In this document: piece after piece, positions 7,777 through 14,601 of the stretch
How the letters are laid out: every line of letters starts with the position of its first letter
How positions within the stretch are numbered: position 1 is the stretch's first letter
Origin: JBGTKH01 sp041744735
GTDB taxonomy: Bacteria > Planctomycetota > Planctomycetia > Pirellulales > Pirellulaceae
NCBI GenBank assembly: GCA_041744735.1
Contig: JBGTKH010000486.1
Location: 1 to 22,421 of the forward strand
Reading direction: 5' to 3'
Length of the DNA: 22,421 nucleotides
Translations under genes and position numbers: made by a program
The notes under the pieces: model-generated
What the model saw: only the letters and a program-made list of their open reading frames with translations
Databases searched by the model: none
What the model was told of the DNA's origin: nothing

Positions 7777-8478
7777 TCAAACGTGCGCGACGGTCGCGTG
7801 CCATGTTGCGGGCAGCGGCGCTGTCACGGCGATAATCTCCTGCGTCATTGGGTGACGAATCCGCAGGCTCCTCGCATGCAAGGCGATGGGGCGAAGTCGC
7901 TGGTCGTCGGTGGGCGGGCCGAAGGGGGTTTGCGAGCCGTAGAGTTCGTCGCCCAGGACCGGGTGGCCGCGCGAGGCGGCTTGCACGCGAATTTGATGAG
8001 TGCGTCCGGTTTCGAGTTCAATCTCCAGCCACGACCAACTGTCGCGCCGCTCGAGCACGCGGTAGTGCAGCACGGCACTGCGGCCTTCCGGATGATCGGG
8101 CGGGACCGGTTCGCTGCGCGCTTCGCCGTCGATCTTGCGCAGGTGGTCGGTCCACGTGTCTTCGTCCGGTTCGACGCGGCCTTCGACGAGCGCCCAGTAT
8201 TTCTTCTCGGCCAACCGCCCTTCGAATTGTTCAGCCAGCCTCCGCGCGGCACGCACGTGTTTGGCAAAGACCATGACGCCGGACACGGGCCGGTCGAGCC
8301 GATGCACCACGCCCAAATAGACGCGGCCCGGTTTGTCGTCTCGCTGCTTCAGAAACTGCTTGATGCGCACTTCCAAGCTGTCGATGCCTGGCGGTGCTTG
8401 CGTGAGCACACCGCTCGGCTTGCCGACGATCAGACACGGGCCTTGTTCGTAAAGAATGTCGAAGCCTGCGGGGTTCAT
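7777..8478 (-). CDS. RluA-family pseudouridine synthase
   Basis: The enzyme isomerises specific uridines in rRNA or tRNA to pseudouridine. It has 233 residues from ATG 8478-8476. The catalytic motif is HRLDRPVSGV, with Asp62 the expected nucleophile. An earlier IVGKPSGVLT matches the family's N-terminal signature, and GRTHQIRVQAASRGHPVLGD matches the conserved C-terminal RNA-binding part. There is no N-terminal S4 domain, so it is shorter than RluC or RluD and resembles the stand-alone, TruC-like or RluA-like branch. The exact target cannot be told from sequence. It is divergent from the oxidoreductase at 8566 and is first in a minus-strand run with mutS. Confidence 0.93.
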   Translation of the reverse strand: MNPAGFDILYEQGPCLIVGKPSGVLTQAPPGIDSLEVRIKQFLKQRDDKPGRVYLGVVHRLDRPVSGVMVFAKHVRAARRLAEQFEGRLAEKKYWALVEGRVEPDEDTWTDHLRKIDGEARSEPVPPDHPEGRSAVLHYRVLERRDSWSWLEIELETGRTHQIRVQAASRGHPVLGDELYGSQTPFGPPTDDQRLRPIALHARSLRIRHPMTQEIIAVTAPLPATWHATVAHV

Positions 8479-8484
8479 CCGGGC

Positions 8485-8490
8485 ATTATA
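8485..8490 (-). promoter_or_regulatory. Candidate -10 box of the RluA-family gene
   Basis: On the minus strand a perfect TATAAT lies six bases before the ATG at 8478. Transcription starting at the usual distance would begin at or next to the start codon, giving a leaderless mRNA. The expected -35 region is poor, so this is only a candidate. Confidence 0.35.
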
Positions 8491-8565
8491 CCTGAGTTGA
8501 CAACGCCGACAGTCCCTGAGAGATTGCTACGCGACGGCACACAAGCGCAGTTGGGAGAATCAACG

Positions 8566-9606
8566 ATGATCAACGTCGGAATCGCGGGCATTGGGTTTAT
8601 GGGATGGATTCATTATCTGGCGTATCAGAAGATTCGCGGCGTTCAGCTTTCCGCGATTTGCACGCGCGACGAGAAGAAGTTGGCCGGCGATTGGCGCGGC
8701 ATACAAGGCAACTTCGGGCCGCCCGGCGAGCAAGTGGATATGTCGCGCGTGGCGAAGCATCGCGAACTCGACGCACTGCTGGCCGATCCGAATGTGGACC
8801 TCGTCGACATCTGCCTGCCGCCGCACATGCATGCCGACGCATCGGTCAGGGCGTTGAATGCCGGCAAGCACGTCTTCTGCGAGAAGCCGATGGCGTTGAC
8901 GACGGCCGAATGCCAGCGGATGGTCAAGGCGGCCGAGAAAGCCGGCAAGCAGATTTTGATCGGACACGTGCTGCCGCTGTTCCCCGAGTATGCTCACGCT
9001 CGCAAGCTGATCGATAGCGGCAAGTATGGAAAGCTGCTCGGCGGAAGTTTCAAGCGAGTAATTTCCGATCCCCTGTGGCTGAAGGATTTCTATGATCCGC
9101 AGCGTGTGGGCGGGCCGCTGCTCGATTTGCACGTGCACGACGCGCACTTCATTCGGCTGCTATTCGGTATGCCGACCACCGTATCCAGCCAAGGCCGCAT
9201 GCGCGGCGCGGTGGTCGAGTACTGCAACACGTTGTTTTCGTTCACCGATCCATCATTAGTAGTTAGCGCCACCAGCGGCGTGGTCAATCAGCAAGGCCGC
9301 CCCTTCACGCACGCCTTCGAGATTCACTTGGAGAAAGCGACTCTACACTACGACTTCGCGGCCTTCTCCGACCAAGCTGAACTGATGCCGCTGAAGGTGC
9401 TGACCGACAAAGGCAAAGTTATCCGCCCGGACTTGGGCGATGGTGACCCGATTCGCGCCTTCGAAGCCGAAGTAAAAGAAGTCGTCAGTTCAATCCGGGC
9501 GGGAAAACCGTCGCCAATTCTCTCCGGCGAATTGGCCCGCGACGCAATCATCCTGTGCCACAAGCAAACCGAATCCGTCACGAAGAAGCGGCCGGTAAAA
9601 GTTTGA
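8566..9606 (+). CDS. Gfo/Idh/MocA family oxidoreductase
   Basis: A NAD(P)-dependent sugar or inositol dehydrogenase-type protein of 346 residues. The start at ATG 8566 is fixed by GGGAG at 8553-8557, eight bases upstream, and by the Rossmann start INVGIAGIGFMG; the frame stays open upstream only because it lies opposite the RluA-family gene. The family's CEKPMALT motif is at about residues 105-112 with Lys107 in the active-site EKP. A DLHVHDAHFIRLLFG segment supplies the later conserved region with histidines. No twin-arginine or other signal peptide is seen, unlike many planctomycete paralogues, so it should be cytoplasmic. Substrate is unknown, and its neighbours give no pathway clue. Confidence 0.92.
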   Translation: MINVGIAGIGFMGWIHYLAYQKIRGVQLSAICTRDEKKLAGDWRGIQGNFGPPGEQVDMSRVAKHRELDALLADPNVDLVDICLPPHMHADASVRALNAGKHVFCEKPMALTTAECQRMVKAAEKAGKQILIGHVLPLFPEYAHARKLIDSGKYGKLLGGSFKRVISDPLWLKDFYDPQRVGGPLLDLHVHDAHFIRLLFGMPTTVSSQGRMRGAVVEYCNTLFSFTDPSLVVSATSGVVNQQGRPFTHAFEIHLEKATLHYDFAAFSDQAELMPLKVLTDKGKVIRPDLGDGDPIRAFEAEVKEVVSSIRAGKPSPILSGELARDAIILCHKQTESVTKKRPVKV

Positions 9607-9638
9607 GCCAAATGATGATTAGAAGCGGTTTCAAAACT

Positions 9639-9719
9639 GTGAGCCGTAGGCACTAGCCTCGGGCCTGACAACCGGATAACCCACAGAATCAAGGCCCGCG
9701 GCTAGCGCCGACGGCTCAC
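9639..9719. repeat. Imperfect palindromic intergenic repeat
   Basis: The outer arms GTGAGCCG (9639-9646) and CGGCTCAC (9712-9719) are exact complements, and pairing continues inward with few mismatches for about 30 bases per side (left GGCACTAGCCTCGGGCCT, right AAGGCCCGCGGCTAGCGCC). It sits between convergent genes and could fold into a long hairpin acting as a two-way terminator. The sequence style recalls dispersed palindromes I associate with planctomycete genomes. Confidence 0.75.
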
Positions 9720-9753
9720 TTGTCAGACCCCAATTCTTAGCTGTGACAAAGCA

Positions 9754-9886
9754 CTAGTGCTTTGTCAAAGCTTAGTTTTAGGGTTGGCCAACTGCGTGGC
9801 GTAAGCTTCCAGCTTGCGTTTTTGGGACGAAATCGGGTTGGCAAGCAGGATGCTTACCCCACTTTTTAAATTTGACAGAGCACTAG
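9754..9886. mobile_element. MITE-like element with terminal inverted repeats
   Basis: A 133-bp element bounded by CTAGTGCTTTGTCAAA (9754-9769) and TTTGACAGAGCACTAG (9871-9886), which are inverted copies differing at one of 16 positions. Inside is a second inverted pair, GTAAGCTTCCAGCTTGC (9801-9817) and GCAAGCAGGATGCTTAC (9841-9857), with two mismatches. The left end also sits in a perfect 24-bp palindrome at 9744-9767. It holds no coding capacity. Its structure fits a non-autonomous miniature element or a structured repeat. Confidence 0.65.
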
Positions 9887-9894
9887 GTCATTTC

Positions 9895-11787
9895 TCAACG
9901 AGAACCGGACGATTCCGTGACGCGGGCTGTGCTGGAGTTTGACGTTTCGAACTTCCAATACGGCTTGCCGTCGCGATTGTCGGGGCCGAGCCAAGCTCGC
10001 TGGGAAGGCGGGCAAGCGCAGACAAAGAGTTCTTTAATGTCGCGCAGGATCGGGTCACTGGCACCATAGTAGGAGTGACCGAAGGGACTGCTGTCAACGG
10101 CTGTCACGTCAATCGTATCGATCTTGGAGAGCACCAACAGTTGTGCGCCGGAATCTCCGGCGCGCGGGCCGCGGTGAATAAACTTCGAGGCTTTCAATGC
10201 CCAATCGCGCGACGAGGCGTAGAGCGTAAAACGGTTGGCGGTGCGTGTCAGGTAAGGTGCCAACGTGTCCTGGAACTGCTCGGTGAACACATCCGGGGCG
10301 GCGAATACGACTTGGTCGAACAGCCGTGCTTGGTCCTTAAGCTCTAATTCCAGTTCCTTCAGCGCCGCGGCCAGCGCGCGGTTGCCCATGCTGTGAGCCA
10401 GCAAGTGCACGGAGCGGGCGCCGCTGTGAGCTGCCACGTCCAACAGAAATTGTTTCAAGTGCGGCGTCGTCGTAGCGACGTGATCCTCGTCGGCCAGATA
10501 CGTGGCGAGAAATCCATCGTGGGCGGGCCAGCTAAAGAACACGGGGGCGCCTTGGAACTTCATGTCGGTCGCCATTTGCGCGGTGCGGCGCGCGGCGTCT
10601 TCGAACGTGACGTTAAAACCGTGAATAAAGATGAACAAGTCTTGCTGCGGCGACTGAGCCACGCACTGCCGCAACTGTTCGTAGAACTCGTCGCTCTGCA
10701 GCGGTTTGGTCCGCCGCAGCCGCACGTGGCGCAGTACGTTCTCTTTCACCTCCAAACGCAGCAGGGACGGTTTTTCAACGCGGCCCGGCTTGTGTGTGTC
10801 GGGAATCGTGATCTCACACGTGCCCACCTGAAGTTGCTTGCCCAAATCACTGGTGTATCGCGGACCTTCGTGTTCGGCCCGGCGGATGGTCGTTAGCGTC
10901 GAGGTCGCCGCCTGATACCCAACGAAACCAGCCGCAATAAAGACCACGGCTGTGACTGACCAAAGCCACTGTCGCGACACGCGAGAAGACACGCGAAAGG
11001 ATGCGGCCCCGAGACCGAACGTGACCAGCAGCAGAGTGCTTGGCAGCGCCGCACGCTGGGCGTGATCTGTCCAAGCTGCCCCTTCGCGCGCCGCCGCTCG
11101 TCGATCCGTGCCGTAGAATACGTTGACGACTTTGTAACCGGGGTATTGTGATTCATCCGCGCCGCGCGCTTTCGCGATAATCTTGATCGTCTGCGGATCG
11201 CCCGGTGTCTCAGCGGCCGTCGCTTCTTCATTCGGTCCAGTCGATTCAGCGGCTTCAGGTGCTGCCACGCGTGATTCCGGACGGCCAATGTCCGCCATAG
11301 CCGCAGATTCGCTGATGTCGGCCGGATGAGCGAGCGGTGATTCGGCTTCCAACGGCGCTGCCATGGTCATTCGTGGCCGCAAGACTGACGAAGTTACCGG
11401 CGGCGATGCATCCATTTCTGCGATGCTTTCGGTGGGCGCGCGAAGGGGATTCACTGGGAACGCAGCGTCCGGCGGCGAGGCTTCCACGAATGGTGCCGGT
11501 TCCACAGGGACTGATTCAACGGGCAGCCGCGGCTCGACGGCAATTGGTTCCAGCGGCGATTCTGTCGGAGGCGGGCTCTCAATCGTTTCGTACGGCCCGA
11601 ACTCTGCCGGTGCCTCGTAATGATATGGTGAATCCTGCGGCGAGACGCTACCTCCGCCATCTTCTTCCCCGTCATAGGAGCTCGAAGGCTGAGCCGCCCT
11701 GTCAGTGCCGGCTTCCTTGGACGCTCCGCAGCCCAACGAATTCACAGTGGCCACGATCAACCAGAGTGTCATCAGCAATCGTTTCAT
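9895..11787 (-). CDS. DUF900-type alpha/beta hydrolase, predicted membrane-anchored lipoprotein
   Basis: A 630-residue protein from ATG 11787-11785. Residues 1-19 form a signal peptide ending at LGC, with Cys20 as the likely lipidated residue, although the lipobox has Ser where Leu is usual. Residues about 30-200 are low-complexity, rich in Pro, Glu, Ser and Ala. The hydrolase region begins at VVNVFYGTDRR (about 220-230), the DUF900 opening. Two membrane helices (about 249-268 and 275-294) then interrupt it before VGTCEITIPDTH resumes the family pattern. FIFIHGFNVTFEDAARR (from 385) and HLLAHSMGNRA carry the oxyanion region and nucleophile Ser466; Asp499 and His571 (FGHSYYG) are likely to complete the triad. 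The family includes esterase/lipase-like enzymes with unknown substrates. The gene faces the convergent oxidoreductase across the repeat region. Confidence 0.88.
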   Translation of the reverse strand: MKRLLMTLWLIVATVNSLGCGASKEAGTDRAAQPSSSYDGEEDGGGSVSPQDSPYHYEAPAEFGPYETIESPPPTESPLEPIAVEPRLPVESVPVEPAPFVEASPPDAAFPVNPLRAPTESIAEMDASPPVTSSVLRPRMTMAAPLEAESPLAHPADISESAAMADIGRPESRVAAPEAAESTGPNEEATAAETPGDPQTIKIIAKARGADESQYPGYKVVNVFYGTDRRAAAREGAAWTDHAQRAALPSTLLLVTFGLGAASFRVSSRVSRQWLWSVTAVVFIAAGFVGYQAATSTLTTIRRAEHEGPRYTSDLGKQLQVGTCEITIPDTHKPGRVEKPSLLRLEVKENVLRHVRLRRTKPLQSDEFYEQLRQCVAQSPQQDLFIFIHGFNVTFEDAARRTAQMATDMKFQGAPVFFSWPAHDGFLATYLADEDHVATTTPHLKQFLLDVAAHSGARSVHLLAHSMGNRALAAALKELELELKDQARLFDQVVFAAPDVFTEQFQDTLAPYLTRTANRFTLYASSRDWALKASKFIHRGPRAGDSGAQLLVLSKIDTIDVTAVDSSPFGHSYYGASDPILRDIKELFVCACPPSQRAWLGPDNRDGKPYWKFETSNSSTARVTESSGSR

Positions 11788-11999
11788 GACTTCGCCCGCA
11801 TGAGAAGTGTCCAAACCGTTTAGCGACCGGCGGCGCGCACTGCCCCAGAGTGCGGGCGAAATCATATCCGCGACGCCTGAACAGGGACAGAGCAGTTTGA
11901 GGATTGGCAAACGCTGGCAGTTGAGCGGCGGGTTGAGTATGCTTGGACGGGTCCGTTTCAGATTGTTTGCTGTTTGACTGTTTGACGCAGAAGCCAGTT

Positions 12000-13169
12000 A
12001 TGCAAGTTTTGGGACGCCGGTATGACACGGGCGACTTCATCGCCGTCGAGATTTCGGGCGGAAGTATCGCACGCATTGAATCACGTTCCCCTGCCAATGC
12101 AGCGGCGGCGTGGATTGCGCCGGGATTTGTCGACCTGCAGGTGAACGGCTACGGCGGGCAGTCGTTTAACGATCGCGAGTTGACCATCGAGAAAGTGCGG
12201 CAGGTGAGTCTGTCGATGGACCGCGACGGTGTGACACGTTATTGTCCCACAACGACGACTGACAGCTTTGAAGTGTTGTCGCATGCGATGCAGACGATTG
12301 CCGCGGCGTGTGATCGTTTGCCTGAGGTGAATGGTCGCGTGGCGGGAATTCATGTCGAGGGTCCTTACATATCAAGTGAAGACGGACCACGGGGTGCTCA
12401 TCCGCGCCAGCATTGCCGGCCGCCGGATTGGAACGAGTTTCAGCGGTGGCAAGATGCGGCCGGTGGACGCATTCGCATTCTCACTCTTTCTCCAGAATAC
12501 GATGGCGCCGCACAGTTTATCGAGAAAGTCGCCCACAGCGGCGTGTTGGTGGCGATTGGTCACACGGCGGCGAACTCCGACCAGATTCGCGCGGCGGTCG
12601 ACGCGGGGGCGCGCATGAGCACGCACTTGGGCAACGGGGCACATGGCCAGATTCGCCGCCACCCCAATTACATCTGGGACCAACTGGCCGAAGACCGGCT
12701 GTCGGCCAGCTTGATTGTCGACGGCCATCATCTGCCGGCCGCGGTGGTCAAGTCGTTCGTGCGAGCCAAGACGCCGGAGCGCTGCGTGTTGGTCAGTGAC
12801 ATCACCAGCATGGCCGGCATGCCGCCGGGGCGCTATGACGCGGCAGGGCTCGGTGCCGTCGAAGTGCTGGCGGGCGGCCGATTGGTGGTCGCCGGTCAGA
12901 GTCAGTATCTAGCGGGAGCAGCGCTGCCGATCGGTGTCGGCGTGGCCAACGTGATGCAATTTGCCGGCGTCAACTTGGCAACCGCGATCGAAATGGCCAG
13001 CGTTCGCCCGGCGAGTCTGATCGGTGAATCGACGGCAGGATTGCATCCCGGCAACCCGGCGGATCTAGTACTCTTCGATCTTACCAGTCAAAATGGCAAC
13101 GACGCGCCCACGACACTTCACATTCGGTCCACGATCAAAGCCGGTCAGGTTGTGCACGGAATCCTGTAG
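12000..13169 (+). CDS. nagA: N-acetylglucosamine-6-phosphate deacetylase-like amidohydrolase
   Basis: NagA removes acetate from N-acetylglucosamine 6-phosphate in amino-sugar and cell-wall recycling. The protein has 389 residues from ATG 12000; an upstream TTG at 11943 is less likely. PGFVDLQVNGYGG gives the start of the barrel with Gln-x-Asn instead of His-x-His, as in the single-metal E. coli type enzyme. The metal ligands expected for the family are seen: Glu120 in HVEGPY, His188 in IGHTAAN and His209 in THLGNGAH. The catalytic Asp267 lies in VSDITSMAGMPPG. No signal peptide is present, so it should be cytosolic. It is divergent from the lipoprotein gene. No nagB or transporter is adjacent, so the exact sugar substrate is not proven. 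Confidence 0.88.
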   Translation: MQVLGRRYDTGDFIAVEISGGSIARIESRSPANAAAAWIAPGFVDLQVNGYGGQSFNDRELTIEKVRQVSLSMDRDGVTRYCPTTTTDSFEVLSHAMQTIAAACDRLPEVNGRVAGIHVEGPYISSEDGPRGAHPRQHCRPPDWNEFQRWQDAAGGRIRILTLSPEYDGAAQFIEKVAHSGVLVAIGHTAANSDQIRAAVDAGARMSTHLGNGAHGQIRRHPNYIWDQLAEDRLSASLIVDGHHLPAAVVKSFVRAKTPERCVLVSDITSMAGMPPGRYDAAGLGAVEVLAGGRLVVAGQSQYLAGAALPIGVGVANVMQFAGVNLATAIEMASVRPASLIGESTAGLHPGNPADLVLFDLTSQNGNDAPTTLHIRSTIKAGQVVHGIL

Positions 13170-13205
13170 TGCAGTGGCGTCGATCAGCCGTCAATCCAGC
13201 TTGGG

Positions 13206-13252
13206 ACAAATGACCACTGACCACTGACCACTGACCACTGACCACTGACTCC
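13206..13252 (+). repeat. Heptamer tandem repeat immediately before the corA-like start codon
   Basis: Five exact copies of TGACCAC (13211-13245) plus a degenerate TGACTCC end at the base before ATG 13253. Because seven is not a multiple of three, the TGA stops fall in all three frames. The repeat occupies the position of the Shine-Dalgarno, which is not otherwise visible. The first bases, ACAAATGAC, match those of the repeat before clpB. Confidence 0.9.
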
Positions 13253-14224
13253 ATGACTTCCACCGCGTGCACTGCCGTTGAATTTGATTTCGAGAATCGC
13301 AAGGAGCGGACGATCCCCGTGGACGACGCACGGGCTGCGTGCGACGGCGGGCGTTCGTGTTGGATGGATATCTTCCTCGGCGACCCCAAACAGACCGAGT
13401 CGCTGTTGACGCAGATGGGCGTCAACCTCGTGGCGATCGAGGCGGTGCTGACCGAACAGATGGGCGGGCGCTGCGACGTGTACGAAGATTGTCTGCACGT
13501 GTCCGTGTCGGCGCCGCTGTTTGAGAACGGGGATTTGAAATTCGCGTATGTCGACATCATTCTGGGCGAGCGTTATATCATCACGGTGCGCCGCGCCCGG
13601 ATCGAGTTCGTCGAGCAGTCGCGAAAGAACTATCAACATTTCTTTCAGCGGTTCGCACAGTCACTGGGGTTTTTGCTGTTCGAGTTCTGGGATCAACTCG
13701 TGGACAGCTACCGCAAGGCATTGCTCAAGTTGGAAGATGAAGTGGAACACGTGCAGGCCAACATTCTGGGCGAGGTCGACGACCATATTTTTGCGCGCGT
13801 CGCCGAAGTTACTCACCATCTGCTGCTGCTGCGCAAGAGCATACTGGCCGACCGCGAGGTGCTGGAACAATTGGCGATGCGCAAATCGACGTTCGTCAGC
13901 TCCACCACGCAGCCGTACTTGGCCAACATGGTCGGCACACTGGAGCGGCTGGGGAGCGACTTGACCGTGGAGCGCGAAATCCTCGCCGAGACGCTGCATC
14001 TGTATCTGGGCATCGTCAGCCATCGCACAAACCGCGTCGTCAACCGCTTGACGATCATCAGCGCGATCTTTCTGCCGTTAACGTTTTTGTGCGGCGTGTA
14101 CGGAATGAATTTTGACTACTTGCCCGAAACGAAGTGGCCGTTGGGCTATCTGTTCTTCTGGCTGCTGGCCGTCGGCATCGCCAGCGGGCTGCTTCTGCTG
14201 TTCCGCCTCAGACGTTGGTTATAA
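13253..14224 (+). CDS. corA: CorA-like magnesium/cobalt transport protein
   Basis: A 323-residue protein with the CorA layout: a long cytoplasmic N-terminal alpha/beta domain (residues 1-150), a helical stalk with many charged residues (about 150-260) and two C-terminal membrane helices (about 262-283 and 295-318). The selectivity motif YGMNF follows the first helix (GMN at 284-286), and the chain ends with the usual short basic tail RLRRWL. Five such subunits form an inner-membrane channel for Mg2+ or Co2+ uptake. ATG 13253 is taken as the start because it directly follows the heptamer repeat; there is no clear Shine-Dalgarno. It follows the nagA-like gene by 83 bp, with no functional link apparent. 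Confidence 0.93.
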   Translation: MTSTACTAVEFDFENRKERTIPVDDARAACDGGRSCWMDIFLGDPKQTESLLTQMGVNLVAIEAVLTEQMGGRCDVYEDCLHVSVSAPLFENGDLKFAYVDIILGERYIITVRRARIEFVEQSRKNYQHFFQRFAQSLGFLLFEFWDQLVDSYRKALLKLEDEVEHVQANILGEVDDHIFARVAEVTHHLLLLRKSILADREVLEQLAMRKSTFVSSTTQPYLANMVGTLERLGSDLTVEREILAETLHLYLGIVSHRTNRVVNRLTIISAIFLPLTFLCGVYGMNFDYLPETKWPLGYLFFWLLAVGIASGLLLLFRLRRWL

Positions 14225-14397
14225 GTCGTGGGCGATCAACCAGATTTAGCGATCCAATGCGACCCACCCCCAGCGTGTCAAAATGGCAGTCGCCCAAGAT
14301 TCGCGGCGAAGCTCACACCTCGGAGTAGCCGCCGATCTAACTGTAACCCATTGTATGTCAGCACGTTAAATTTGCGATTCTGCGAAGACGCAGGTGC

Positions 14398-14413
14398 TGG
14401 CACGCACTTTGCT
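14398..14413 (+). promoter_or_regulatory. Candidate sigma-54 promoter upstream of dnaK
   Basis: TGGCACGCACTTTGCT matches the sigma-54 consensus TGGCACG-N4-TTGCW at every defined position, with the GG at 14399-14400 and the GC at 14411-14412 at the canonical spacing. The predicted transcript start is near 14424, giving a 5' leader of about 178 bases before dnaK. Sigma-54 promoters need an enhancer-binding ATPase; none is encoded in this window. Confidence 0.65.
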
Positions 14414-14589
14414 TAACCTGGGATTCGACTCGGCATTCCGTGCCCATCGCGCGTCTTCCGTTGCGCACGGGTGCTGCCCATCGCTCCATCTTAAACCAAC
14501 CAACAAACATATTTGCGTAACAAAACTTCGGGGCGTCCGAGGCTGAGCGTGGCAACGACCGCCGGCTCGGAAACCGATTCAACCCACGA

Positions 14590-14595
14590 AAGGAG
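14590..14595 (+). promoter_or_regulatory. Ribosome binding site of dnaK
   Basis: A full AAGGAG lies six bases before ATG 14602. It is among the strongest such sites in the window, in contrast to the next gene, clpB. Confidence 0.85.
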
Positions 14596-14601
14596 AGCCC
14601 T

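Larger units (their letters stand above)
14225..14601 (+). other. Long intergenic region upstream of dnaK
   Basis: This 377-bp gap has no convincing gene. It holds the sigma-54-type promoter match at 14398-14413 and the dnaK ribosome binding site at 14590-14595. I looked for a CIRCE element (TTAGCACTC and its inverted partner), the HrcA operator common before heat-shock genes, and did not find one. No clear inverted-repeat enhancer site is evident between 14225 and 14397. Confidence 0.7.

Noticed and set aside
7642..8565. Long upstream extension of the Gfo/Idh/MocA reading frame
   Set aside because: It runs antisense to the RluA-family gene, has no family sequence, and the true start at 8566 has a good ribosome site and the Rossmann motif at the N terminus.
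13206..13252. CRISPR-like array
   Set aside because: The seven-base units are contiguous with no spacers, so this is a simple tandem repeat.
14225..14601. CIRCE/HrcA operator before dnaK
   Set aside because: No TTAGCACTC with an inverted partner at nine-base spacing was found.
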